A stretch of 42,304 nt of DNA, taken from contig JAUWQF010000004.1 of NCBI GenBank assembly GCA_030611205.1, forward strand, positions 1-42,304, read 5' to 3'. The DNA comes from Methanothrix sp. Lineage in GTDB: Archaea > Halobacteriota > Methanosarcinia > Methanotrichales > Methanotrichaceae. The notes under the pieces are model-generated. The model worked only from the letters and a program-made list of their open reading frames with translations, made no database searches and had not been told where the DNA came from. Below are positions 9,821-20,027 of the stretch, piece after piece. A program made the translations under genes and the position numbers. Positions within the stretch are counted from its first letter, which is position 1, and each line of letters opens with the position of its first letter.

Positions 9821-10123
9821 CATGTGAGGAAGACAAATGCCTAGACATGTCGGTAATTTACTCATTACAGATGCCGTGTTGACTAGTACGTTGTCATCGC
9901 TCCCCTTGATGACGATTTTCGCTATATCCTGAATGAATTAAAAGTACACCACCGCAATGACAGAGAAAAATTTAAATATTGAGGCAATCTTTCTAAATGT
10001 TAGTAGGCTTTGGCTACTCATTGCGGAGAAACAATTAAGTATTGACTATGATGATGACGTATGGCTTTTTATAGTAGTTAAGACTCTAAAGGCGACAAGC
10101 CTGGGACGGAGGAGTGTGACGGC

Positions 10124-10309
10124 ATGGCAAAAGACGTAGATATTTGGGACGTGGACTATCCTGAGATACATATAGATAAAAACCACAAAGTAGGGGATTT
10201 TGTGAAAAGCAGATTCCGTGGATCGGTTAGGCTTTCTCTAGATTTGGTTTGTACTAAGGAGGAATTTGAAGAGAAGAAACTGCGAGTTTTAGGCCAGCCG
10301 CTCCCATAA
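10124..10309 (+). CDS. Small hypothetical protein
   Basis: 61-aa ORF ending VRLSLDLVCTKEEFEEKKLRVLGQPLP; coding-like composition. Confidence 0.4.
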   Translation: MAKDVDIWDVDYPEIHIDKNHKVGDFVKSRFRGSVRLSLDLVCTKEEFEEKKLRVLGQPLP

Positions 10310-10564
10310 ACTAATTTTTGGGGTTTCTCCAATTTCCAGACGATAATAGTAGGATTTTTGTACCTTGGCTCCGCATGATGTTTCAAGGTACATATTCCTG
10401 TGCCACCACAATACAGGGACTATCGACTGATGTAATTAAGGAGGGAAGACCCAACAACGAAAGCGCTATGCCTACTAAAATTTGCTACATTCACACCCTA
10501 CATGATTCGAAGTTAAGGCTTGTAGTCTTTCTGGCACATCAACGTAGGTATGGGAGTAATATAA

Positions 10565-11206
10565 ATGCAATTTACTGATGAGGAACGGGATCAGCTTTTT
10601 AAAATGACGGAACTGTATAAAGAAGTAAAAGAATTAATGACTTATGCAGAAGAATTGGATGATAATAAACGTACTTTCCTTCAGCCTGTAAATGAACTGA
10701 GAGCATCATTTGACCATATGATGAGAGTATACGCATTCAAATTCGGATTAAAAGAGACTACCAATTCTGATTATTCAATTAAAAATATTGATAAGTCTTA
10801 TGGTCATGTTTATAGAGCCGGGTATGACTTGCTCGACTATATCTCTATTGACCTGAGGAAAAAAATTGTAGATGAACTTAGTGATTATTCTCCAGAAATA
10901 ATTACTAATGTTTTTCCGAAATACTACCAAGAAATTAGGCCTGAGATTGAGAATGCATCTAATAAAGTATCCCAACTGCGGGCAAGTAAAGATGTTAGTA
11001 ATACAAATGATGAAAATTTTCGTGAATATGTCAAAATAAATAATAATTTGAGATCTTATTACGATGAAGTAATCCGAATGAAACCTAGCCTAATTGAGTG
11101 TCAATCGGCAGAAAACAAAAAAAAGTGGATAAGTCACGTGAAGTGGATTGTTGGACCTATAATAGGCGCACTTGTAGTTCTCTTCGGCCAACGTTTTCTA
11201 ATCTGA
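10565..11206 (+). CDS. Hypothetical helical protein with C-terminal transmembrane anchor
   Basis: 213 aa, charged helical body, C-terminal WIVGPIIGALVVLFGQRFLI. Confidence 0.65.
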   Translation: MQFTDEERDQLFKMTELYKEVKELMTYAEELDDNKRTFLQPVNELRASFDHMMRVYAFKFGLKETTNSDYSIKNIDKSYGHVYRAGYDLLDYISIDLRKKIVDELSDYSPEIITNVFPKYYQEIRPEIENASNKVSQLRASKDVSNTNDENFREYVKINNNLRSYYDEVIRMKPSLIECQSAENKKKWISHVKWIVGPIIGALVVLFGQRFLI

Positions 11207-11454
11207 TCCACAGTTTAGATACTGCATCGACTAATAATTCGGCCCCTTGTGATCGAATCTTAGGTCGTGTAGGTCGGTAATAATAGTATTAGCTGGTATT
11301 CCCCCTAAAACCAGCCACTTGCTCTTACTTTTCCTGATCCTTTCCAACGACCGATGCCCACGACCCCCAAATGAATCATGACGACGTCTATACGTATCAG
11401 TTGATGGGTAATTGTCAACAGAGCAAATTTTGATATGGATAAATTGTTCAGAGG

Positions 11455-12540
11455 TCAATGAGGATTACAGACCTTGCAGGGGACGTAACCTTTCTGCCGT
11501 GCATCCTCGGCATCGGCGAAGTATATCCTGTTCTCGGGCTTGATCTTCTGGGCGTATCTGCAGTCGAAACTGTGGTACTTGTCCGAGGTGGTGCTGCCCA
11601 TGTACATCGCCACTTGGTGCGCTTCGGCGCGGTTTTGTCTGGGCTCATCATAAAAAGATGCCGTATCTTCGCCGTCCTCTGAGACATCGCCGAGAACTCC
11701 ACGATCACCGTCGTCACGATAAACTGTCGTCTCGCAATAACTGTTATCATCGACATCAGAAAGCTCGCGATGAGAGACGAGACCGCTGTCGGAGGATCCG
11801 CGATAGATATCACCACGTGTATCAGAAACACGATAGAGATCACTACGGCTATCAGATCCGCGATAGGACGCATCAAGACGACCCGGGTACTCATATCGAT
11901 CACTGGACTGATCAGAGACTCCGGGCGAGGAAAGCCACGGATCGTATTCCGGTGGCGGTCTCCCGCCAGAGACCCCTTCTGGTTCTTTCCCGGTTACGAG
12001 GAGAGGATCATCTATCACCACCTGACACCGCCGCTCCATCGAGCGGATCAAGCCCTCTGGGCCGTGGGCCTCAAGAAGACAGAGATAACCACCGCTGGGA
12101 TCCAGCCTTCTGTTCTCAGATATGTCGAAACCGCAGCTCCGGCCGGGCTCCAGATCGATTATCATATACCTGGTGCTTTCCAGCAGGAAATCACCATCCC
12201 AGAGGGTGGCATTGAGCAAGAGGTAAGGAAGGGAGGCGTCACTCTGAAGGATGAGGGACCCTCTCGTGCGAAAGAGAGTATTGCTAACAAAGGACTCGAA
12301 GTCCATATCAATCCCGGGCCGATCCCCGGATCCCCTAAACAATACCGCCCCAGACAGAACTTGCCCAGACAGGTCCTCTCCAGACAGGTCTGAAGATGGC
12401 GTTTTTGCTTCCGTAGGCCCGTTCCCGTCCCGAAGAATTGATTTCTGGTAGTCCTGGAGACAGCCCGAGGATAACAAGAGGAACAGGATCAAGAGAAATA
12501 AGATAGAACGGGAACGGGTGATCTCCATCGTCAATAGCAC
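11455..12540 (-). CDS. Lipoprotein with decapeptide repeats and C-terminal Ada-like Zn-binding domain
   Basis: SILFLLILFLLLSSGC lipobox; YRGSDSRSDL/YRVSDTRGDI/YRGSSDSGLV repeats; YHSFDCRYAQKIKPENRIYFADAEDARQKGYVPCKVCNP. Confidence 0.8.
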   Translation of the reverse strand: MLLTMEITRSRSILFLLILFLLLSSGCLQDYQKSILRDGNGPTEAKTPSSDLSGEDLSGQVLSGAVLFRGSGDRPGIDMDFESFVSNTLFRTRGSLILQSDASLPYLLLNATLWDGDFLLESTRYMIIDLEPGRSCGFDISENRRLDPSGGYLCLLEAHGPEGLIRSMERRCQVVIDDPLLVTGKEPEGVSGGRPPPEYDPWLSSPGVSDQSSDRYEYPGRLDASYRGSDSRSDLYRVSDTRGDIYRGSSDSGLVSHRELSDVDDNSYCETTVYRDDGDRGVLGDVSEDGEDTASFYDEPRQNRAEAHQVAMYMGSTTSDKYHSFDCRYAQKIKPENRIYFADAEDARQKGYVPCKVCNPH

Positions 12541-12712
12541 AACCCCTTCATTTCCACTGAAGAATTAATAGACCAAGACCAAGAGACATAAAGCTACAGA
12601 AGGGTGCCTCTGGCAGATCCCCCCGGACATAGTCACGACCTTACCACAACCCTCTCGTCGAGAGCCGACATCATGCGTTCCTGACAGACCCCTTCCAGAC
12701 AATCTCCCGATC

Positions 12713-13258
12713 TTACCGCTCCAAAGTGATCAAAACCTTGAGAGCCTCTTCCATGCATTCTAGCTCGCTCTTGAGCCTGCTCAGATCCTCTTCGTTCCTG
12801 ACCTTATCTGAGAGTTTCCCCAACCTATAAAGAATAGACCGCCGTAGCTCCTCTTTTATCAGATCGGCCTCGCCTCTAACCTCCATCGCACCCTCTTCAC
12901 CCTCGCGTGAGGGAGAAACCGGCTTGGCCAGGGGGAGACGAGAAAAAGATCGCTCTTCAGGTCTGTGATCCCTTTCTCCAGCCACTCTGCCGGAGGCACC
13001 CTCCACACCTCTGCTGACCGGCCCCTCCTCTCCAGGTGATGGGAAACCGACCCCTGGGCCACCCGGACCCATTTCTTCGGACACGGTGGGCGCATCTCCG
13101 AATAACTCATCAAAGGAACATACTGGACAGATTACCTTACCTCCATACCGAAAGAGTGGAGCTCCACAGTCATGATGCTCAGCAAGCATGGTCCCACCCA
13201 GCCCCAGCAACTTCGTGATTCTCCTGATCGCTTCTTCTTCTTCTTCTTCTTCGCTCAT
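12713..13258 (-). CDS. Sjogren's syndrome/scleroderma autoantigen 1-type Zn-ribbon protein (UPF0148-like)
   Basis: ITKLLGLGGTMLAEHHDCGAPLFRYGGKVICPVC. Confidence 0.8.
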   Translation of the reverse strand: MSEEEEEEEAIRRITKLLGLGGTMLAEHHDCGAPLFRYGGKVICPVCSFDELFGDAPTVSEEMGPGGPGVGFPSPGEEGPVSRGVEGASGRVAGERDHRPEERSFSRLPLAKPVSPSREGEEGAMEVRGEADLIKEELRRSILYRLGKLSDKVRNEEDLSRLKSELECMEEALKVLITLER

Positions 13259-13390
13259 TCAGCATCACCAGACCAACCCGATCACCCGACACCACCAACG
13301 TTTAAATATTACAATATCACTAGTAATGGATGAGTAAGACGGATGTTATCCTTAACCTTTTTGCCGTCTCGGATAGTGCGTGGTGATTCC

Positions 13391-13651
13391 ATGGCAACTG
13401 AAAATGTGATTAAGCAGTGTGTTGAAGTATTAGAGCGCGTAATAGGTGATGACACCGTTCCTAGAAACATAAGGCGCTCTGCAGAGAACGTAAGGAACAT
13501 TCTCCTGAACGACGAGGACTCCAAAGCAGTCAGAGCGGCATCCGCGATATCAGTCCTCGACGAGATAAGCAACGACCCGAACATACCCCTCCATACCAGG
13601 ACCCTGGTCTGGAACGTCGCAAGTCAGCTGGAAACCGTACCTGTGGACTAG
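13391..13651 (+). CDS. UPF0147 family protein
   Basis: [29 protein letters not shown]...[26 protein letters not shown]. Confidence 0.85.
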   Translation: MATENVIKQCVEVLERVIGDDTVPRNIRRSAENVRNILLNDEDSKAVRAASAISVLDEISNDPNIPLHTRTLVWNVASQLETVPVD

Positions 13652-14271
13652 TCTAAGATGGCCGCAGAAGACTTGAGAGGAGATCTCTTCTTTTCCGATG
13701 CAATAGAGGATACTTCCCACAAGACCTATGCATTATATAGAGAGATACATATAGAGGTATATAGGAGTGAGAAACTCTCATGACTCCTGCCAGAGGAGTT
13801 CAGACGGTCTAACAGCCATGCGGCTCTAAATATTGACTTTGATTAATGTTGAAAACGTGATGCTTGGGGTGGCACTACACGACTCCCACCAGAGTACAAG
13901 TGCATAACCTTACTTTCTAGACGAGTTCGAAATTAGTTGAAGTTTTCGGGTTCGTCTATTGCTGTCGTTGGGCACCGCTCTGGTGAGGAACCTATTACAT
14001 GACTTTCGGCCATATAGATTATAGCGACATATTAAATCGGACAAGCTTGAAATTGTACTGCACCCGATTAAGTATTTCATTCCCATGCAGTTGGTTGGAG
14101 GGGCGCTTAGTGCCGATTCTAACTTTCTCATAATATCTTCATGTTTTGGTAGATTAATATTGTCTAATCTAACCTGTCGATAACATGGTAATCGCCGAAA
14201 GTCATGTATTAGTTGTATCAGACCGCCTCGCATGAACAAGACCTAAGGCGACCGTCGATCGGTCGCCCCGG

Positions 14272-15222
14272 TCAGATGCTGAGCGTGTACGAGTATCCGC
14301 TCAAGAACGTCCCGCGCTCCGTGTAGGTACGTCCCATGCAGGTTATCGTTATGGTGCGGTACCGGTCGCCCGGCAAGGTTAATCTGTAGACCCCGTCCCG
14401 GAGATCGCCGCTTTCGCCGTCGGCGCCCACGTAAGAGCCGTCGACGAATACGCTATAGCCCCTCAGCTTGCTCGCCCGGAGGGTCACCGTGGCGTATCCC
14501 GACGACGGCGCCGGGCTGGGCGGCCAGACCCCCTTCCTCACGTCCACGATGACCACGTTGCTGGGTCGGTTGTCGACGACGAACAGGAGGACGTGCCGCC
14601 CGACCTCGCCCGCATGGAAGGTTGCCAGGCGGTTATATCCGGGGTCAAACCGGTACGAGTTGCGGGACAATCGACCGCTGGGATCGATCTCGTAGAAGTC
14701 GGCCAGACCCCCGCCGGACGAGTAGGCCAGCAGCTGCAGGTACGCGCCCACGGGACAAACAACGTAACGGGTCCAGCTCGTAGAGCCCTGGATCCAGAGG
14801 GCGTTAAGCCCGCCATAGGTGGACTGGTACTCTGAGTAGGTGAAAGATTGGCCGGACGGCCCTCCGGTATAGAGGGCGGTCGGCTCCTGTCCCGAGATGG
14901 AATACCAGGCGACCGTTCCTCCCGCGGCGGGCGCATCCATGCTGAAATAATCAGAATAGAGCGAAAATTCGGTGGCGCCGTACGGTGTTGTATCGTCCTT
15001 TGGTGACGCGTACAGCTCCGGATGCTTCTCGCTCATTATCCACGGCCCTCCGATGCCACGCTCGTAGAGCATCTCTGCCATCCTTTCACCAGGCTCGTAC
15101 TCGACCTGGGCGTGAGAGACGAAGAGCAGCGAGGATAATATCAACACCAGCCCTATCAACGCCGGTATCGATCTCGCGAGAAGGCCTCCGCCTGTATATT
15201 CTTCTTTCTTTCTGGATATCAT
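14272..15222 (-). CDS. Secreted protein with C-terminal PEGA-like beta domain
   Basis: Signal-like SIPALIGLVLILSSLLFVSHAQ; C-terminal GYSVFVDGSYVGADGESGDLRDGVYRLTLPGDRYRTITI. Confidence 0.65.
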   Translation of the reverse strand: MISRKKEEYTGGGLLARSIPALIGLVLILSSLLFVSHAQVEYEPGERMAEMLYERGIGGPWIMSEKHPELYASPKDDTTPYGATEFSLYSDYFSMDAPAAGGTVAWYSISGQEPTALYTGGPSGQSFTYSEYQSTYGGLNALWIQGSTSWTRYVVCPVGAYLQLLAYSSGGGLADFYEIDPSGRLSRNSYRFDPGYNRLATFHAGEVGRHVLLFVVDNRPSNVVIVDVRKGVWPPSPAPSSGYATVTLRASKLRGYSVFVDGSYVGADGESGDLRDGVYRLTLPGDRYRTITITCMGRTYTERGTFLSGYSYTLSI

Positions 15223-15298
15223 AACACCCCACTCCTTTGTTATATTAGGGGTACTCGATATTATATCTAACTTGGGTTTGCCGGGCGGCGAACCTTTT

Positions 15299-16562
15299 CT
15301 ACAGATAGCGGATCATCAACGGCAGCATCAGCACCCCCATCGCATGAGTCTTTCGTATCCCGGCCAGGGGCGCTATCAGCCCGATCGTGGTAGAGACGAA
15401 GAAGAGGAACCCGCCGAAGGGGCCGGTGAAGATCAGGGTCATCGCCACCAGGAACGATATTACCCCTACACAGAGCCGCCTGTAGTTCAACTTCTCCACG
15501 ATCCTGGCCGCAGTCTGTCCCGCCCATATCGTAACGATATAGGAAGCCAGCGCCGTTGTCAGGACTACCAGGATCATCATCATCAAGAGGCTCTGGTCGA
15601 GAGTTACAAGTTTATCCACCGCGGCCACGGCTCCGCTCCTGGGTCGGCCGATCACCAGCAGCGCCACCAGGGCGAAGAGGGCGTTGGCGGTGTTGACCCC
15701 GGAGACCGAGATCAAGAACTCCCGATCGGAGCCTGCCGACCCCAGCCTGGTGACCACCGTGGCCACCGCAGGGGTCACGCCCGGGATCCAGGCCACCAGA
15801 GATCCGGCCAGCCCGCCCAGGAAGACGGACTTGACCACCGTCCCGGCGGGCAGGCGGAAGAAGGTATCCCTCTGGGGCGGTATCTCCGCATTTGAGAAGA
15901 AGCTTATAATCAGCAGCGAGGCTCCGAAAAGACCGCTGAGGAGCGGGAGGAGTACCTGGGGCTCGAAGCCGAAGGGTGAAACCGCCAGGTTCTGATGCTC
16001 GAAGGCGAAGAGCCCCAAAAGCCCGCTGGTCAGGAAGAGAGCCAGGGCCAGAGCCTTGTACTTCAGATGGACCAGGGACCCCTGGCCTTCGACCACCAGC
16101 CCTTTCTCGGTGGCGATCATCAGAACGACGATGGCCAGAAGCACCAGACCGATATGAGCAATGAACCCATCGTAAAAGTGACGAAATAGGAGCGTCAGAG
16201 GATATATCAGGACCAGAGCCACCAGTATCGAAGACGCGCTCCCCAGGGCAGAGAGCCTGACCGCCTCCGGGCCTCTCCCCTCCAGCATCATGGCATGGCC
16301 AGGAAGCACCGCCAGGACGGTATCGGGATCCGGTGCGCCGATGAAGACCCGAGGGGATGATGTCCAGGAAGGTATGGGCTATGCTGGCCGCCAGGATGAC
16401 CACCGCCAGGTGATGAGGCTCCAGTCCCAAGGAAAGGAGAGATGGCGATAACGCCAGGAGCAACGCTGCGAAGTTGTTGGTATGCAGACCGGGCATCAGA
16501 CCGCTGCAGACCCCCAGGAAAAAACCCAGGGCAATCGATAGGAGGAGAACAAAATCCAGCAT
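15299..16562 (-). pseudogene. TctA/DUF112-like membrane permease, split by an apparent +1 frameshift
   Basis: N-term in one frame (MLDFVLLLSIALGFFLGVCSGLMPGLHTNNFAALLLAL...FLDIIPS); continuation in another (VFIGAPDPDTVLAVLPGHAMMLEGRG). Rejoins if one base of the ccc at 16348-16350 is dropped. Confidence 0.75.
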
Positions 16563-16714
16563 CTCTGCGGTTTTATTATATTTTGTGTTAGATAAGTCTT
16601 GCGATCAGCTGGTCGGGTTGGGGTTATCGCGGGGATTGGTGATAAGGAAAACACGACCCCCGTATGACCGGCCTGCAACCGGACCCACGCCAGACCCACG
16701 TCGAGGGCGAAAAC

Positions 16715-16724
16715 GCTTAAATAG
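16715..16724 (+). promoter_or_regulatory. Putative archaeal box A (gcttaaatag) for the L18e operon
   Basis: Consensus-like TATA element about 175 nt before the rpl18e ATG; the same gcttaaata core precedes cooS. Confidence 0.5.
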
Positions 16725-16750
16725 TCTTAATCAGGTGGTCTTACAAATCC

Positions 16751-16880
16751 GCGCGGGGGCAGTGTTCTCGTTGCTATCGTTTCAGCGGCGAGCAGGTGCG
16801 GTGAATGCACCCCCCGGCACATGGACTGCGGTGTCCGAACGCGCTCGTTGCGCGTGAGTCGATCTCCTTGAGGGAGATTC
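16751..16880 (+). ncRNA. Candidate structured 5' leader upstream of rpl18e
   Basis: Manual pairing: basal stem 16751-16759/16811-16818; hairpin 16767-16775/16784-16792; hairpin gtgc 16796-16799/gcac 16807-16810; then acgcgc-tcgtt-gcgcgt and atctcc-ttgag-ggagat. Confidence 0.4.
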
Positions 16881-16894
16881 AGCGGAGGACTGTG

Positions 16895-17257
16895 ATGAAG
16901 AAGATCAAGAAGACGAATCCAAGGGTAGTCCGCCTCATAGACGATCTAAAGGCAGCGTCTCGCGATGGTGGGGCAAGGATCTGGCGCGACGTGGCCCGCA
17001 GGTTGGAGAAGCCCACCCGCAACTACGCCACCGTGAACGTCAGCAAGATCAACAGACACACCGGCACCAACGGCCTGGTTCTCGTCGCGGGAAAGGTACT
17101 GGGCGCCGGCGAGATGAACCACAACGTAACCGTTGCGGCGCTCAGCTTCAGCGATCAGGCCCAATCCAAGATAAAGTCGGCTGGTGGCGAGTGTCTCAGG
17201 ATTGAAGAGCTGATGGCAAGAGACCCTGCATGTTCTGGCGTAATTATTTTAAGGTGA
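16895..17257 (+). CDS. rpl18e: 50S ribosomal protein L18e
   Basis: [15 protein letters not shown]...[28 protein letters not shown]; start set at ATG 16895 after ggagg. Confidence 0.93.
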   Translation: MKKIKKTNPRVVRLIDDLKAASRDGGARIWRDVARRLEKPTRNYATVNVSKINRHTGTNGLVLVAGKVLGAGEMNHNVTVAALSFSDQAQSKIKSAGGECLRIEELMARDPACSGVIILR

Positions 17258-17261
17258 TCTG

Positions 17262-17678
17262 ATGATTATTGATGCATCCGGGATGATCCTGGGACGTTTG
17301 GCCAGCATGACTGCGACGAGCCTTCTTGCGGGAGAGGAGGTTCGGATCGTCAACGCAGAGAAGGCGATAATCTCAGGTCGGAGAGAGAGTGTCTACCGAG
17401 AGTACACCGAGATGAGAGAGAAAGGGTCCACGGAGAAGGGGCCCTACTTCCCCAAGAGACCCGAAAGGATACTGAAGAGGACGGTTAGAGGGATGCTCCC
17501 CCACAAAACGAAGCGCGGACGCGATGCCCTGTCGCGGCTGAAGGTCTACGTCGGAGTTCCCACCGAGTTCGAGGGCATTGAGCTAGAACGTCCGACCTCG
17601 GCAGATATGAAACGACTAGGCACGGGTAAGTATGTAGAGCTGGGCAATCTGAGCCGTAGGCTCGGATCCAACTTCTAG
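17262..17678 (+). CDS. rpl13: 50S ribosomal protein L13
   Basis: [42 protein letters not shown]; operon context. Confidence 0.93.
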   Translation: MIIDASGMILGRLASMTATSLLAGEEVRIVNAEKAIISGRRESVYREYTEMREKGSTEKGPYFPKRPERILKRTVRGMLPHKTKRGRDALSRLKVYVGVPTEFEGIELERPTSADMKRLGTGKYVELGNLSRRLGSNF

Positions 17679-17688
17679 GAGAGTCGCG

Positions 17689-18087
17689 ATGAAGATAGTC
17701 AACACATCAGGTAAGAAGAAGACTGCCATAGCCAGGGCTACCCTGAGAGAGGGTAAAGGGCAGATCCGCATCAACAAGAAGCCTTTGGAGATCATGGAAC
17801 CCCGGTTGGCCAGGCTTAAGATCATGGAACCGATCAGGATGGCCCAGGGCCATATCACCAACATAGACATAGTGGTAAATGTCCGCGGTGGCGGGTTCAT
17901 GGGCCAGGCAGAGGCTGTGCGCACCGCGATCGCTCGTGGGATAGTGGAGTGGACCGGCGATACCGTTCTGAGAGATACCTATGCAGAGTATGACAGAAAC
18001 CTCTTGGTCAATGATCATCGACAGAAGGAGAGAAAGAAGGTCGGTGGCCCAGGTGCTAGAGCTAAATACCAGAAGTCCTACAGGTGA
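17689..18087 (+). CDS. rps9: 30S ribosomal protein S9
   Basis: [28 protein letters not shown]...[16 protein letters not shown]. Confidence 0.95.
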   Translation: MKIVNTSGKKKTAIARATLREGKGQIRINKKPLEIMEPRLARLKIMEPIRMAQGHITNIDIVVNVRGGGFMGQAEAVRTAIARGIVEWTGDTVLRDTYAEYDRNLLVNDHRQKERKKVGGPGARAKYQKSYR

Positions 18088-18093
18088 GTCTGC

Positions 18094-18279
18094 TTGATTC
18101 CAGTTAGGTGCTTTACCTGTGGTAATGTCATTTCTGACGTATGGGAGATATACAAAGAGCGTACGAAGGTCGAGCCACCTGGAAAGGTACTGGACGACCT
18201 GGGCATAGACAGCTATTGTTGCAGGCGTATGCTCCTAGCCCACGTGGAGATCGTGGACACGCTCCGAAGGTATCAGTAG
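18094..18279 (+). CDS. rpoN: DNA-directed RNA polymerase subunit N
   Basis: MIPVRCFTCGNVISDVWEIY...DLGIDSYCCRRMLLAHVEIVD; TTG start. Confidence 0.95.
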   Translation: MIPVRCFTCGNVISDVWEIYKERTKVEPPGKVLDDLGIDSYCCRRMLLAHVEIVDTLRRYQ

Positions 18280-18286
18280 ACGTTAA

Positions 18287-18360
18287 GGGGTTGTAGGGTA
18301 GCCTGGACATCCTTCGGCGTTCGGGACGCCGTAACCTGAGTTCGAATCTCAGCAACCCCA
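18287..18360 (+). tRNA. tRNA-Pro (anticodon CGG), encoded CCA follows at 18361-18363
   Basis: Acceptor ggggttg/caacccc; D arm gggt-agcctggac-atcc; anticodon arm cggcg-ttcggga-cgccg; T arm with gttcgaatc. Confidence 0.92.
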
Positions 18361-18388
18361 CCACAGCCCATCCATTTGAGGTGGCTAT

Positions 18389-18565
18389 TTGAAAGCCGAG
18401 AAGTATACTCGATATGAGCGCGCCAGAATTGTGGGGGCTCGAGCTTTACAAGTTTTGATGGGCGCTCCTGTATTTATCAATACCGACTCGATAGATCCTC
18501 TCGAAATAGCTCTTGAAGAAATGAAAATGGGAGTTATTCCCATTACCGTTAAACAGGAAAAGTGA
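18389..18565 (+). CDS. rpoK: DNA-directed RNA polymerase subunit K, absent from the supplied ORF track
   Basis: TTG start: [57 protein letters not shown] (58 aa). Confidence 0.92.
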   Translation: MKAEKYTRYERARIVGARALQVLMGAPVFINTDSIDPLEIALEEMKMGVIPITVKQEK

Positions 18566-19209
18566 TACCTTTAGAGGTAGGTGAAATTTTGGAAGAAGAT
18601 GTGATAGAGACAACGGTCAAAGAACATGAGATGCTTGTCCCTATAGATGAATACCTTGCAGCAGGCATACACATCGGTACGCAGCAGAAGACGAGCAGCA
18701 TGAAAGATTACATTTACAGGGTGCGCACGGACGGGCTCTACGTACTCGACGTCCAGGCCACGGATCTGCGCATCAGGCAGGCCGCAAAGTTCCTGGCGAA
18801 GTACGATCCGTCGAACATCCTCGTGATCTCGGCCAGACAGTACGGCCAGCGCCCGGCCTCCATGTTTGCCAAGTCTGTGAGGGCCAAGGCCATCGTAGGG
18901 CGTTACATCCCCAATACCTTGACCAACCCAACGTTTTACGGATATCTAGAGCCGGACGTGCTGATGGTCACAGATCCCAACGGTGATGGCCAGGCGGTGA
19001 TCGAGGCGATCGACGTGGGGATCCCCGTGGTCGCACTCTGCGATACCAACAACTTGACATCCAACGTAGATCTGGTGATACCGACCAACAACAAGGGCAG
19101 AAAGGCCCTCACCTTGATCTACTGGCTCCTGGCCAGAGAGATTTTGAGGCAGAGGAACGAAGAGGAACGATTCCGGCACACCGTATCCGACTTCGAGATG
19201 GAGTTCTGA
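18562..19209 (+). CDS. rps2: 30S ribosomal protein S2
   Basis: [33 protein letters not shown]...YIPNTLTNP. Confidence 0.94.
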   Translation: MIPLEVGEILEEDVIETTVKEHEMLVPIDEYLAAGIHIGTQQKTSSMKDYIYRVRTDGLYVLDVQATDLRIRQAAKFLAKYDPSNILVISARQYGQRPASMFAKSVRAKAIVGRYIPNTLTNPTFYGYLEPDVLMVTDPNGDGQAVIEAIDVGIPVVALCDTNNLTSNVDLVIPTNNKGRKALTLIYWLLAREILRQRNEEERFRHTVSDFEMEF

Positions 19210-19215
19210 TCCGTC

Positions 19216-20016
19216 ATGAGACATCCCGCCGCAGCAGACAGTTTCTACCCCGCAGATCCCGGTGCCCTCCGGCGCGAGCTGGAGCAGGCCTTCCTGGGGG
19301 TGAACACGTCTGGCGAGGTGATACCTGCTCATGGAGTGGTCGTCCCTCATGCAGGCTATCCCTACTCGGGATCTGTGGCGGCGGAGGTCTACTCCCGACT
19401 TCCTCGGAGAGATACCTACGTTCTCATCGGGCCGAACCACACCGGGATAGGCCTGCCCGTATCCCTATCCAGGGACTCATGGATGACACCATTGGGCGTA
19501 GTCGAATGTGATCTGGAGTTTGCCGACGCTCTGAGAGGAAGCATAATCGAGGTGGACGAATCTGCTCACCTCTACGAGCACTCGCTGGAGGTCCAGATAC
19601 CCTTCCTCCAGTACCGGTTCACCGGTTTCAGGATAGTCTCGATATGCATGGGCCTCCAGGACGAGGAGACCGCGGTGGATGTCGGCGAAGCCGTCGGAGA
19701 GGCGGCTCGCGATCTGGGCAGAGACTGTACGGTTATCGCAAGCAGCGATTTTACCCATTACGAGGCCTTCGAAGACGCTAATAGAAAAGACATCAGGCTG
19801 ATCGAGTCCATCCTGCAGATGGATATACCGAATATCTACGACCTGGTTTACCGGCTGAACATTACCGCCTGTGGATTCGGCCCCATCGCCGCCACCATAA
19901 CCGCATCCCGGATACTGGGTGCGAGCAGCGGCAAGCTCCTCCGCTACGCCACCAGCGGCGAGACCACCGGCGATTACAGCCAGGTAGTGGGGTACGGAGC
20001 GCTCGTCTTCACCTAG
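19216..20016 (+). CDS. MEMO1 family protein
   Basis: MRHPAAADSFYPADPGALRREL...GVVVPHAGYPYSGSVAAEVY...YVLIGPNHTG...SSDFTHYE. Confidence 0.92.
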   Translation: MRHPAAADSFYPADPGALRRELEQAFLGVNTSGEVIPAHGVVVPHAGYPYSGSVAAEVYSRLPRRDTYVLIGPNHTGIGLPVSLSRDSWMTPLGVVECDLEFADALRGSIIEVDESAHLYEHSLEVQIPFLQYRFTGFRIVSICMGLQDEETAVDVGEAVGEAARDLGRDCTVIASSDFTHYEAFEDANRKDIRLIESILQMDIPNIYDLVYRLNITACGFGPIAATITASRILGASSGKLLRYATSGETTGDYSQVVGYGALVFT

Positions 20017-20027
20017 GAGGCCTTTCA

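Noticed and set aside
9957-10139. 60-aa plus-strand ORF
   Set aside because: No SD or recognisable motif; ends in an unlikely C-terminus overlapping the next ORF.
11658-12393. Plus-strand ORFs of 185 and 207 aa
   Set aside because: Antisense to the lipoprotein gene, whose signal peptide and Ada domain support the minus strand.
13910-14239. 109-aa minus-strand ORF
   Set aside because: Overlaps an inverted repeat in AT-rich DNA; no SD, motif or convincing composition.
15272-15895. 207-aa plus-strand ORF
   Set aside because: His/Gln/Arg-rich shadow of the TctA-like permease.
16751-16821. H/ACA guide RNA upstream of rpl18e
   Set aside because: ACA follows a basal stem, but the upper stem to ACA distance is about 26 nt rather than the usual 14-16; kept only as a generic structured leader.
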